Shown here piece after piece: positions 12,118 to 23,700 of a DNA stretch of 64,000 nt. How positions within the stretch are numbered: the stretch's first letter is position 1; each line of letters opens with the position of its first letter. The notes below the pieces were generated by a model. It was given only the letters and a program-made list of their open reading frames with translations, was not told the origin of the DNA and did not search any database. A program made the position numbers and the translations under genes. Origin of the DNA: Ailurus styani (taxonomy: Eukaryota > Chordata > Mammalia > Carnivora > Ailuridae); NCBI GenBank assembly GCA_002007465.1, contig LNAC01000746.1:907-64906 (forward strand), read 5' to 3'.

Positions 12118-14218
12118 GGAGTCACTGTGAGCTGAGCTTCAGAAGGGATGATGGGGGGAGTCTCTGTGCTGTGATCTTGCTCTGCAGGGAAGCACAGACC
12201 TCACACTCCAAGGAGGCCGGCACCACTCTCCCTGAGGTCACGCAAAGAATTAGCATTCGACTAATATTGAGAGTTAGGACCAACTCACTCTGCTGCCCGT
12301 TCTTCTAACATTTACTTGACTCGTCGATTTCCATAATGTTTCTGGAGGCCAGAAAATACATCAAGCACTGAGAACACAAACTGAATATGGCAAAATTAGA
12401 GGTACGCTAGACCAAGGTTAATTTAGAGGTAAGTAGTGAAATCATCACCCCAACCCTAAATGTTCAAACTGTGGTCTGTTTGCTTTTTTTCCTCTCCCGG
12501 GATGCCCCTGGGTGGGTGAAATTCACCCGGGGCATCAGAGAGTGTGGCAGCTCTGCACAGCCCAGGCCTGGGCTCCCCGCCTGAAGGGAGCGGGGGTAGG
12601 GAGGAAGCCAGCGTGTGACCGAGGAGACAGCCGAAGGCGAGCCCTGCACAGGTCCTGCCCAGCCCGCCGCCCACAGCCTTCCTTCTCTGCAGCCTGGGAC
12701 ACAAGCGCGGCGTGCGCTCTTCACGGGTGGAGATGATTCAGGCCCAGGGCAAGTCGTCACCCTGAAGGGACCTCAGATTCTTACTGTGAAAGGATGAGCA
12801 GCCACTGCTTCTTAAGGGAACGCCGTGATCCCACTTCCTCTGTCCCACATACAAACCGCATCCACGGCAGAGGGTCCAGCATACAAGACTACGTATGGTG
12901 AGGACAATGTACACACGAGCTGGGTCACTTGTGAAAAGGGCCTCACACCCAACGGCAGTGTTGTCAGGGGCCCACTTGCACAGGTGAGCTCCTATTTTGA
13001 CTCAAGAATTATCACTTTCTCTCTCCGTTCTCCTGGTCCCTTTGGTTTCTTGTTCCAGGTTGTTCTCAGTGGGTGAGTCGTCAGCGGTCAGGCTCCAGGA
13101 TGAACAGGGCTCTGGATCACATGCCTGCCTTTTATGGTGAGACACATGGGCCAAGGCGCCATGAATATTTGCGCCGTTGCACATGCAGTGAGTAGAATCC
13201 TGGGGTTGACATCCACTGAGGGTTATGTTTAACCAGTAATCTTGGTTTATCTGTTATCAGTTGAAGCTGCTAAGCAAAACAGGAATGCCAATTTTCAGAA
13301 GGATTAGCTTCACCGAGATTTCCCCCAATGCCTTACACAAACAACAGGAGTCCAAATGGTGATCGTACTTCATTATTACTGCGTTGCCTCTCTTGAGAAG
13401 TGGCCTGGGAGAGAACAGGACTGAAGGTACCATTTGGTCTGTCAGATGTTGTCTACTTAACAGCTCCACTGGGCACGGCAGATGAAAACTCAATGTGTCG
13501 CTTTTCATTACCCCAAAAACGAAAAGTCCTGAGGGCCTTCTGTGTCAAGACTTAAGGTATTTATTCTTGGCCCTGCAGTGGCACTTGGTTTCTCTAAGAG
13601 CAAAAGAGCATGGGTGGCAGCTGCTTCACCAAAACATGAGGAAAATGGATTGTGAAAACAAGGTATTCGCCTTCATTCACTCGTGCAAAACTACGAAGCA
13701 CTTGGAACTGAGCAGCAGGGACATGCACAGAGGACAGTGTTGCTGAGAACACATTTAGAGACTTTAGAGACAACAGAGCAAAGTCCCAGATGCTGGCTAA
13801 CCCAGCCCTACTCAACACCAGCACCGCCCTTAGCTGGAAGGGAGAAGGCTTCCTTTCCAAGGGGAGAGGAATGACCACAGAAGCTGGTCAAAGATGCCAG
13901 AAGGCGGGAAACAGAGCAGGAAGTGAACAGTCATTAGAGGACAACTAATGCTCCACGGAACAGAAACGAAAGGAGAAAGAGGCGCCCCACAAAAAGGTAA
14001 TGGGATGAGAAAAGTTTAAAAGTGAGTTGGCAGTGTTGGGGGAAACATTCTTGTTCCCTGATTGTCTTCCTGCCGGTTCGGCCAATGAGGAGTTAAACCA
14101 ATGACATGTGCTCAGTACTTGTATGAGAAGCAGATTTTGAAAACAGTACATTCGTCCCTAACAACATCCGATGCTAAGTGAGTGAACTGAAGTCTACAAA
14201 CCCGAGAGAGAAGAGGGG
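12118..14218. other. unassigned stretch
   Basis: Mostly unique-looking sequence of mixed composition. No credible coding frame, RNA gene or named repeat was recognised. Confidence 0.4.
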
Positions 14219-14227
14219 CACATGCAT

Positions 14228-14956
14228 TTTTTTTTAATTCTTTGCCCCAGGGGTACTGGTCTGTGAATCATCAGGCTTANCCTACCCTCCCACCCCCCAG
14301 TAACCCTCAGTTTGTTTTGTGAGATCGGGAGTCTCTTATGGTTTGTCTCCTTCCCCATCCCATCTTGTTTCATTATTTTTCCCTCCCTACCCCCCACGAC
14401 CCCCCACCCTGCCCCTCAAGTTCCTCATATCAGAGAGATCATATGATAATTGTCTTTCTCTGATTGACTTATTTCGCTCAGCATAATACCCTCCAGTTCC
14501 ATCCACGTCGTTGCAAATGGCAAGATTTCGTTTCTTTTGATAGCTGCATAGTATTCCATTATATACCACATCTTCTTTATCCATTCATCTGTTGATGGAC
14601 ATCTAGGTTCTTTCCATAGTTTGGCTATTGTGGACATTGCTGCTATAAACATTCGGGTGCACATGCTCCTGAGGATCACTACCTTTGTATCTTTAGGGTG
14701 CAATTGCTGGGTCGTAGGGTAGCTCCATTTTCAACTTTTTGAGGAATATCCACACTGTTTTCCAGAGTGGCTGCACCAGCTCGCATTCCCACCAACAGTG
14801 TAAGGAGGGTTCCCCTTTCTCCGCAACCTCGCCAACATCTGTTGTTTCCCGACTTGTTGATTTTAGCCATTCTGACAGGTGTGAGGTGGTATCTCACTGT
14901 GGTTTTGATTTGTATTTCTCTGAAGGCACACACATTTTATACAGAGCCAGATGTCA
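14228..14956 (-). mobile_element. 5'-truncated LINE-1 (3' end)
   Basis: Minus-strand LINE-1 with a poly-T start (poly-A tail), 3' UTR and the C-terminal part of ORF2 (residues such as PSTDEWIKKMW and YYAAIKRNEI). The nine-base direct repeat cacatgcat lies at 14219-14227 and 14957-14965. An ambiguous N sits at 14280 in the C-rich 3' UTR. ORF2 is fragmentary and broken. Confidence 0.9.
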
Positions 14957-14965
14957 CACATGCAT

Positions 14966-15303
14966 GAAAACATCACCAGATGTGCCAGCATTGCAGAAAT
15001 GTGGAACTCAGGAGCGCATCTTGGAAAAACCCATTGGAGGATCAACAACTATCACTATTGGAAGTCTCATCAACCTATTGGAATTTCTATCAATCCACTA
15101 AAGAGACAACACCAAGTTTGTTACTGCGTTCGGATATTTAATTCACTCGTCCTTTGTCCTCCAGCCATAATTTCATACCAGAGGCTGAGAGAGAGAGAGG
15201 GCATGTTTGCATCCAAAACTCTCCTCCGGGCCATCAGATCAGAGTGTGCTGATGTGCTCTACGGAACTCCAGGAGGGGCCTGTGGAATGCAGAGTTTCCC
15301 AGA
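14966..15303. other. unassigned stretch
   Basis: Short unique-looking segment between two insertions. No feature recognised. Confidence 0.4.
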
Positions 15304-15310
15304 ACGTCTT

Positions 15311-15503
15311 TTTTTTTTTTTTAATTTTTTTAAAAGGTTTTATTTATCTGGGCGGGGCAGGGGGGCGGTCGGCACAGCAGAGGGAAGCAAACTCTCCGGT
15401 GAGCGGGGAGCCCAACGCAGGGTTCAAGCCCAAGACCCTGGGATTGAGACCTGAGCCAAACACAGACAGACGCTTAACCGACCGAGCCACCCGGGCGCCA
15501 CCC
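15311..15503 (-). mobile_element. CAN-SINE
   Basis: Minus-strand copy with unusually GC-rich, CpG-bearing head (gagccacccgggcgcc), flanked by the repeat aacgtct at 15303 and 15504. Confidence 0.87.
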
Positions 15504-15510
15504 AAACGTC

Positions 15511-16950
15511 TCTGCTCAAAGAACATTCTCTTCCTGACTCTCACAGGACGTTTCTGTGGAAGAGCCCCAGCGTTTCAGGCGGGTGTGCTCAAGTGCAAAC
15601 CAGGGCCTCTAGTGTGACCCACACTCCAAAATACCGACATCATTACATGCGGTGAGTAATGACAACGTCTCTGTTCGCTCACCCTCCATTCATCTAACTT
15701 TTCTTGAGGACCTACTCCACTGAGGCATCGTGCTGGGTAGTCAGTCACGTCTTTCTGAGTACCCGGGCGAGCCTCGGAGCAGCTCCTGGGACAGGCCTCA
15801 GTCCCTGACTGCCCGACGGGGAGTTTGCTGTCGTGGCTGGACACTCCCGGGGAGCACCTGCGGCCAAAGCGACGAGAGCGACAGGAGCCCATGATGACAC
15901 TTCTGCGTCTCCTGCACCTGTAGCTCCGAACTGTGCTCAGCTTTGGCGGGAGAAGGCTGTGACTGAGTAGGACGCTGTTCCCTGCAGCCCTGCCAGCACG
16001 GCGTGAGGCCCGGAGGGGCAGAAGAGCCCCTGCACACCTGCACGAACGGCCGCGTATCGGGGCGCGGGCCCCCGGGGAGCGCTGGAAGCCTATCTCCGTG
16101 CAGTCACAGGAGCAGCGGCCCCAGGGAACCCGCCTCCCCAGCCCAGGGCCCTCTGCCCACGCAGTGTTTAGGGCATCCCAGCCTGCCTCCCGGCAGCAGA
16201 GGGGGTTCTGGAGGTCCTCCTTCCCCCCACCCCCGCCCCGGGCCCTGGCCCCCCACACCCTGGATCCTGGGCAGGACACCCAGCGGGCTACTGGTACAGT
16301 CCTGTCCTGGCCTCATCATCGCCGTGAACCCCAACAGCAGTGCCTTCCCAGACTGTTCTTACCACACGACTCGGACTTCCCTTTCCAGTGCACCATTCCA
16401 TCTACCTGCTCTCAACCTGACATCCTTTCCCCAAGGTCTAGAGCCAGAGGAAACAGAAGCCCCCGCCCTCTGCTCAGAAACAGGCCTTACTAACAAATCC
16501 CTTATTCATGGTCCTTGGCTCTGTCAAGAGCCTTGGCAGCGTCTTTACCTCCTGGACGACTCTCCCCCACAGAACCTGACCCGAGAAGTTAGGGGTTGGC
16601 CATTGAGCCCTGGCAGGAAGAGCAGGACTTCGCCCTGGAGGCAGCAGTCAGTGCCAGCGCACCGGTGCTCTCTCCCCCAAGAGGTCATTAGAACTCTCGT
16701 AAAAATAAACGGCTCCCACGAGCATGCCAGCCCTGGCATCCTTGGCACGCCCCACCGTGCCCCCATTCTCACTGGCCATCCAGCTCGGACAGTCACTAAG
16801 AGAGTCACACACCCTTTTGATTGTGAGGCTGGTAATGCTCCGACTCTGGAATGCCGTGCTGAGTCTTCGATCTGGCCCTTTGCTGCAAATGGCTTTAACA
16901 TTCCACTTTGTGTTCTGCTCCATACAGGCAGAATTCCCTGTGCATAAGCA
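15511..16950. other. GC-rich stretch with a long uninterrupted frame
   Basis: The part from about 15.77 to 16.28 kb is CpG-richer than its surroundings, weakly island-like. A plus-strand frame of 314 codons is open from 16003 to 16947, with a 234-codon frame opposite at 15575-16279. Neither has a domain I recognise. Pro, Ser and Gly dominate the first third, a composition effect. I regard coding as unlikely but untested. Confidence 0.35.
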
Positions 16951-17157
16951 CTTTAACTCTAGAATACTGTGCTCTTCAGGATGTATTTTCCTGGAGAACA
17001 AAATACCACTAACACAAGTACTTCTGTTTGGCCTGAAGTACCTTTTATAGTTGGGTTTTTAAGAGGACTGGTTCTGGGTTGCTAACATCTTCATGGGGAT
17101 CCTGAGCAGAAAGGACACTGGAAGAGAATTTTAATGAACCAAACCCACTCTCTCCAT

Positions 17158-17321
17158 ATCTGAGAAAGAACTTAATCATCATCAATGAGGAAGGCATGAT
17201 CTTTTGCATAGGAAGATACTGTCACTTCCTTGGGGTGAATATAGATGCCTGGTTGTGTGGTGGACTCCATTTCCACTCCCCCATACTTTTCAGAAGATGA
17301 GTCCAAGACAATACTTGATTT
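17158..17321 (-). other. open segment resembling a terminal exon, unproven
   Basis: On the minus strand an acceptor-like cctataaatcaag is followed by an open frame of about 47 codons. It includes G-I-Y-I-H-P-K-E-V-T-V-S-S-Y and ends F-L-I-D-D-D-stop at 17176. Composition looks protein-like, but I do not recognise the protein, find no partner exon, and a frame of this length is possible by chance. Confidence 0.12.
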
Positions 17322-17344
17322 ATAGGAGAGGAATAGTATTTACT

Positions 17345-18000
17345 ATTAAATAAATGAATGACCACTCTAAGTTTGCTGTAGCTATCTGCTCCCCGATTAA
17401 GGCAATTCTCCTCTATTCCTAACTTGCTAAGTATTTTCTTTTCTTTTTCAAAATCAAGAATGGATATCAGATTTCATCAGAATTTTTCTTCTGTATCTAT
17501 TGAGCTGTCCATAGGATTTTCTTTAATCCATTAGTGTGATGAATTATATTTACTGGTTTTACAATGTTAAATCAATATGGCATTCCTAGAATAAACCCCA
17601 CTTGATTATGATATATTACCCTTTTTATATTGCCAGGAAAATTTGTGAAAGGCCCTGAAATGAATCAAAAGGATTACTTGATGTTCTCAAAGGAAAACTG
17701 GAAAATTTCTAATTTTAGGTTTTCTGATTTTATGGGAACTATATTTTGTATAGTCTTTGAGCTATTTTACAACTCTGTACATAACTAACAGCAATGCAAA
17801 TGATTCTTACTTGTAGACATGCAAGTTAATTCTGCCCAGTGGAGGTGTAATTGGTCCTTCTTCCTAGAAGTCAGTTTATTATCTATTTGTAAATTTCAGC
17901 ATCGATGTGTTGTTTTTGTGGAGTTTTCCTGTGAAACAGCTATGGGATCCCTCATTGACTGATGAGTTAAATAAAATCTTTTGATTTGTGTATGTTTAAG
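17345..18000 (-). mobile_element. old LINE-1 ORF2 fragment
   Basis: Diverged minus-strand LINE-1: the stretch with ttctgtatctattgagctgt and ataaaccccacttgattatg corresponds to a conserved part of ORF2. No open frame remains. Confidence 0.7.
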
Positions 18001-18010
18001 ATTATGAGAG

Positions 18011-18198
18011 GAGTGCCTGGATGGCTCAGTCAGTTAAGCGTCTGCTTTCAGCTCAGGGCATGATCCCAGGGTCCTGGGATCAAGCTCTGCATCGGGCTCC
18101 CTGCTCTGAGAGGAGCCTCTGTGTCCTTCTCCCTCTGCTGTTTCCCCTGCTTGTGCTCTCTGTCTCTGTCAAATAAATTAATTAAATCTTTTAAAAAT
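18011..18198 (+). mobile_element. CAN-SINE with clear target-site duplication
   Basis: Plus-strand copy. The perfect ten-base direct repeat attatgagag lies at 18001-18010 and 18199-18208. Confidence 0.93.
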
Positions 18199-18208
18199 AT
18201 TATGAGAG

Positions 18209-18600
18209 TAGCAATTACACTTTTCCAAAATTACATTTCATTTCTGGATTCAATTTGCTACTGCTTGAAGCTACATGCATACATACTCACAAGTGAAATT
18301 GACCTGTCATGTTCTCAGTTTCCTTTTGGGGTTTTGGTATGGATGTTATGCCAACCTAATTCTTTTTCTCTCATATAATTGTGTAAGATTGAAATCATTT
18401 CTATTTCATTATTTTCAAGAACTTGCCAGTGAGGCCACCTAGGCCTGAACTTTTTATTGTGTAATGTTTTTAATTATGAATGTTTCCTTGAAATTTTAGA
18501 TGCATTTCAAGTTTTCCATTTTGATTGTGTTGGTTTTAATACTGCTCCAGGAATCTGTCCATTTCAAATTTATTGGCATAAACTTATTCATAATATTCTT
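18209..18600 (-). mobile_element. old LINE-1 ORF2 fragment (continued)
   Basis: AT-rich diverged minus-strand LINE-1, the continuation of the copy broken by the SINE at 18.0 kb (text such as ctccaggaatctgtccattt). Confidence 0.6.
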
Positions 18601-18809
18601 ATTTTCTTTTTTTTCAGTTTTTTTAAAGTGAGGTATATAACTGATATAAAATAGTATATTAGTTTCAGATATACAATATATGATTCAGGATTCATATGTA
18701 CTACAGAACGATCATCACAGTAAGTTCAGTTAATGTCCATCACCACACATAGTTACAAAATTTTTTTTCTTGTGATTAGGACTTTTAAGGTCTAGTCTCT
18801 TACCATTTT

Positions 18810-18995
18810 TTTTTAAAGATTTATTTATTTAACAGAGAAAGAGAGATCACAAGTAGGCAGAGAGGCAGGCAGAGACAGGAGGAAGCAGGCTCCCCACTCA
18901 GCAGAGAGCCCAATGTGGGGCTCGATCCCAGGACCCTGAGATCATGACCTGAGCTGAAGGCAGAGGCTTAACCCACTGAGCCACCCAGGAGCCCC
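18810..18995 (-). mobile_element. CAN-SINE, mustelid-type body
   Basis: Minus-strand copy with the gatcacaagtaggcagagag body, flanked by cttaccattttt and cttaccaatttt. Confidence 0.92.
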
Positions 18996-19319
18996 TTACC
19001 AATTTTCAAATACGTAACATAGTATTATTAACTCCAGTCACCATGCTGTACATTACATCCTCCAAACTTATTTTCTAATGGAAGGATTGTACCTTTTGAC
19101 CCCTTTACCTATTTAGCCCACCCCTAACCCTCCTTCTAACAGCCACCAATCTGTTTTCCAGATCTATGAGTTTGGTTTTGTTTGTTTAAGTTCCACATAC
19201 AGATGTGATCATACGGTATTAATTTTTCCCTGAGTTATTTCACTTAGCGTAATGCCCTGAATGTCCATCCATGTTGCTGCAAATGGCAAGATTTTATTTT
19301 TTGTGTCTGTATAGTATTT

Positions 19320-19355
19320 GTGTGTGTGTGTGTGTGTGTGTGCATGTGTGTGTGT
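19320..19355. repeat. (TG)n microsatellite
   Basis: TG dinucleotide run with one CA interruption, inside old LINE-1 sequence. Confidence 0.95.
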
Positions 19356-19399
19356 ATCTCATCTTCTTCATTCATCCATTGGGTTGTTTTCATGTCTTG

Positions 19400-20480
19400 G
19401 CTATTTAAAAAAATGATGTCTTATCTTTTTTTTATGTATGTATTTAAGGCTACAAATTCTCCTCTAAATTCTGCTGTAGCTATCTCACAAGTTTCTCAAT
19501 GTAATATTTTCATTATCAGTTTAAAAGTTATTTTAATTTTGATTATGATTATTCTTTTGTTCTATTATTTGAAAATACATTTAAATTTCAAGTATATGGG
19601 GGGTTTTCCAGTTATTCTGTTACTAATTTCTAGCATAACTGCATTTGGTTTAGAAAATGCATATGACTTCAATACAGGTTTTGGAATAAATTGGAACTTA
19701 TGTTCCAAGGTATGGTCATTTTTAGTGGGAGCAAGGGCTTGAAAAAATTTATATTCTGCAGTAGTTGTATGCAGCTACTATATATGTTCTTTGGTCAGTT
19801 GGCTACGTCATATTCTTCTATAATCTGATTTATTTTGTTGTTTTTGCTTAAACAACAGAAATCTATTTTCTCACAATTCTGGAGGCTAAGTCCAAGACCA
19901 AGGTGCTGGTAGCATCGATTTCTTCTGAGGCATCTCTCTTTGGCTTGTAGAGGGCTGTTTTCTCCCTGTAGTTTGAATGATTTTTGTTCCCTTGGCCTAT
20001 TAATTACTAAGAGAGATGGGTTAAAATCTCCACCTATTATTTGTACTTGTCTATCTCTTTAGAATTTTCCATTTTTAGAGAGAGGAGTTAAAATGGCAGA
20101 GGAGTAGGGGGAACCCTGAGCTTGTCTCATCTTTCAAACACAGATAAATAGTTGTCAAATCATTCTGAACCCCCAAGAAATCAATCAGAAGTCTGAGAGA
20201 AAAAAAACTGCAAGTCTACAAGTAGAATTTTCAATTTACATATATGCTTTGTTTTGAATTTATGCCTTATATCTTTTAAGGTCCTTCTATTAGGTGTATG
20301 CAAATTTAGAATGGTCATATAGTCCCAGTGAACCTCTCTAGTAATGCCTTTTGCCTGAATTCCATGCTGTCTAAAAGTAGTATTACACCAACTTTCTTTC
20401 GACTGGTGTTTGCATCATTTTTTACACCCTTTTGTTTTCAACCTTTTCAGATCCTTGTGTTTTAGATTTATCTCTTGATG
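19400..20480 (-). mobile_element. old LINE-1 ORF2, interrupted
   Basis: Minus-strand diverged ORF2 (for example agagatgggttaaaatctcc). It is interrupted near 19.84-19.97 kb by another repeat (ctggaggctaagtccaag) and at 20.08-20.22 kb by a LINE-1 5' fragment. Confidence 0.7.
20076..20222 (+). mobile_element. LINE-1 5'-end fragment
   Basis: Plus-strand sequence aaaatggcagaggagtaggg followed by aatcattctgaacccccaag is the opening ~140 bases of a LINE-1 5' UTR. It sits between near-identical copies of tagaattttccattt (20060 and 20223), and the LINE-1 host resumes on both sides. The 3' part of the element is absent. Confidence 0.7.
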
Positions 20481-20593
20481 TTTTTCATCATTGACCTTAA
20501 GCATTCGATCAACTTACCACTTATTGTAATAACTGAATCTTTGGGCTTCAAGCTATTCTCTTACATGCTTTTTATTTGCACCACCCTCTGCAT

Positions 20594-20702
20594 TTCTTTC
20601 CTTTTTTCTTCCTTCCTCCCTCCCTCCCTTCTTTCTTTTCTTCATTCTTTTCTTCGTTCTTTTCTTCGTTCTTTTCTTCCTTCCTTCCTTTCTTTCTTCC
20701 CT

Positions 20703-20740
<38 letters not shown>

Positions 20741-20761
20741 CTTCTCTCCTTTCTTCTGTCT
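20594..20761. repeat. (TTCC/TTTC/TC)n pyrimidine tract
   Basis: About 165 bases of pyrimidines with a repeated cttttcttcgtt unit in the middle. Confidence 0.95.
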
Positions 20762-21286
20762 TGCCCATTATTAGTTTTTCTTACTTTGGAGATTATATAC
20801 TCTTTCCCTATTCTTTTAGTAGCTATAATAGCAATTATAAAAAATTTTTAGTTATGAAAATCTAACATTGACTGGTAAATTCACCCTTATCTTGAATAAT
20901 GTAAAGACCTTAGAACATTTTAAATTTATCTACACCACTCCTGAACAATATGCTAGTGTTAGAATATATTTAAATTCAGTATGTGTATTTAAACTCAACA
21001 AAATATTTAACCCATTCTCTGCTCTTAATTCCATCTGTAATCTGAGATCATTTTCTACCATTTTTACTTTTAGAATTTCCTTTAGGGTATTCTGCTTGAG
21101 GTATACTCTCTCAGGTTTTTGTGTCTGAAAATGTTTTTATGTCACTTTCAAATTCCTGTAAGATTTAGAAACTGAAATCTGGGCACTAGTGATGTTCATT
21201 TTTACTGGTTGGTCACTGTTTCTAGGCCATTTACATTGACAGAGCATCTATCTACCTTCTCTATCTATCTACCTACCTATCAATCC

Positions 21287-21331
<45 letters not shown>
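21287..21331. repeat. (TATC)n microsatellite
   Basis: Eleven or so perfect tetranucleotide units, with degenerate units from about 21247. Confidence 0.96.
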
Positions 21332-22725
21332 AACAAATCATCTATGTATCCATCATCTAAACAGTTTCTTAGTTCATGTTGTCATTTCCAAGTGAGAACT
21401 AGGGATTACTAAACTTCTGTATTACACCTGTATCTTTTTTCTTCCACACTGAGAGTCCTCATTCACAACGATGCAAAGGATGATTGAATTCAAATATTCC
21501 ATAATTATGCGTTTGCTTTACCCAACATTACAATAGTCTCAAAATAACAGTTCAATACTACTCTACCAATTATTACCAAAAACACTTAAAACATACTTTG
21601 CCTATATTACACCTATATTATAATATTCTCTCCCATTTTTAAAAGATTATAACTACTTTGTTAGGTAACGTAGACATTTGTATACTATAATTTCTCCCTT
21701 TTAATTTCTATATTTTAAAATACATATATCCATACATTTATTAGCATTAAATATATATAATTCATATTACATATAAAATTAGAAATTATATATATATATA
21801 TATAAAATGTCATTATGTCAATGACTCTCTAAGTATTTTGGTTATTTGAAGTGTGTTTTGTAGTATGTTCTCCAGAAAGGGCCCTTGGAAACAATTTTTT
21901 CTCCCGTACTGACATTAATTTACACCCTTTATACATCGAGGTTTTACTAGCTATAAAACCCTTGGCTCATTTTTTTCCTTGAAAATCTTAAATATATTAC
22001 TCTATTTTTCCTGTCATAAAATGTTACTGTCAAAAAGACTGATGGTAACCTAATTTCATTTTCTTCATATTATTTTTGCATAGATGCCCAAAGAACTTTT
22101 TTTCTTTAAACTCCACTAACTTTACTAAAACATTCCTTCATATTGGTCAAGCTCATTTGATAGTCTCAGGTAGGTACTGTAGTATCCAATATATAATTTT
22201 AAATATCATTTTTATTTCAGGAATATTTTCTTAAATTCTATTGTGTTTGCTCTGTACCCTTTCTTTGGTTTTCTTCTTTAAAAGTTCTGTTATCTGTATG
22301 GTAGTTTTCTTTGCCTATCATTGATATTTGTCATGCTCTCAAGCTGTTTCCTTTCTTCGTTTTGTTTTGAAAATGTTCCTCCTCTGAAACTATTTCTTAT
22401 CAAGGCATCAGTTATTGTATTTATTTACTCATATTCTTTCTAATTTAGTCTTCATTTTTAAAATTTTGTCTCTAATTCTCAATTTGTCATATCACTTTGA
22501 ATTTTTCTCATACTGATATTTGTAGTTTGTGTATCTTATGTCATTTTCCTAATGTCTTTAAACAATCTTGAAATATTAGGTTACAGTTTTGATCTGTTTT
22601 TTGATCACGTCTTTTTGGAGTACCTTCATTATCTGTAGGGTTGCTACTGAGTTCCCTAGCATCTTTCCCCCCTTATAGTAACTTGTATGGGATTTAATCA
22701 TTATATTTTTCTATTAGTCATTTTT

Positions 22726-22924
22726 TTTTTTAGATTTTATTTATTTTATTTGACACAGAGAGAGAGATTACAAGTAGGCAGAGAGGCAGGCAGAGAGACA
22801 GGGAGAAGAGGAAGCAGGCTCCCTGCTAAGCAGAGAGCCCGATGCGGGCCTCGATCCCAGGACGCTGAGATCATGACCTGAGCCAAAAGCAGAGGCTTTA
22901 ACCCACTGAGCCACCCAGGCGCCC
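22726..22924 (-). mobile_element. CAN-SINE, mustelid-type body
   Basis: Minus-strand copy. The 15-base direct repeat ctattagtcattttt lies at 22711-22725 and 22925-22939, marking a recent insertion. Confidence 0.94.
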
Positions 22925-22939
22925 TCTATTAGTCATTTT

Positions 22940-23700
22940 TATTGGAATTTAATTTTCCTGAACTTTTAGGCGATTTGTTCAGATAGCTCTGATAACTTCA
23001 CTGAGCTCACCTTCTGAAGTTTTCTGCCTCTGCTCCCCTTGTTCACTGCTATATGAACCTTCTCTTTTCTTCACCTGTTTTGCTCAATTTTGATTCTACA
23101 GTTTCTCCTCAGGGTGGGGCTTGGTTCCAGAAAGGAGTCTCAGCCCATCAGCTTTTAGAGTAGATGAAGCTAGATTGTTCCAACCCCTGTAGGCTTTACC
23201 AAGTGCTCCTTGCCCTTACTCATTTTTAAGTGGACAATCACCTAGCTTCAACTGCTGTCCTCAAATTAGCCCACCACATTTTCCAGTAAATATCTGATGC
23301 GTGTTTGGGCTGTTTTGGGATCCATCTGTTTGTAAATAAAATGGGTCCTTCACCAGACAGTTTGAGAAGCACTGATGAAGGAATCAGAGGAAGGAAAGAT
23401 GAGTGTAGAAGACAGCATGGGCTTCACAAAAGAGGTGGCTTTTAGGCCACGCCATGAACGGCGGTCAAGGTAGGAATGAATGTTGCTATTCCCCAGGACT
23501 CTGCCCTTGGCCTCCATTCTCACTTTCTTGGGGGAGCTCATCCATTCCCATACTTTCAAGCATTGACTTCAAGGCAAACATTCCTCCAGATCTAGGTCTT
23601 CATCCCAGGCTTGTAGAGCCACTTGGAGGTCCCATAAGCATGACAAATTCAGCATGGTCCAAACTAAGCACATGACTCTTTCCAAAAACTTTGTCACTGA
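22940..23700. other. unassigned stretch
   Basis: Moderate GC, no credible exon. Opposed small ORFs of about 70 codons near 23.35-23.68 kb have no recognisable domain. Confidence 0.4.

Larger units (their letters stand above)
18605..19400 (-). mobile_element. LINE-1 3' end, interrupted by a SINE
   Basis: Minus-strand LINE-1 3' UTR style (tagtttcagatatacaatat, then ccatgctgtacattacatcc and cagtcaccatg). It is split by a SINE at 18.81-18.995 kb and contains a (TG)n run at 19320-19355. Confidence 0.75.
20481..22710. other. AT-rich stretch with microsatellites
   Basis: Contains the two simple repeats listed separately and AT-rich text that is probably old LINE-1 on the minus strand. I cannot delimit it, and no gene is recognised. 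Confidence 0.4.

Noticed and set aside
11353..12135. 260-codon plus-strand ORF
   Set aside because: More than half of it is translated CA and TCTC/TCTG simple repeat (His-Thr and Leu-Ser-Cys runs); parallel ORFs open in other frames on both strands for the same reason.
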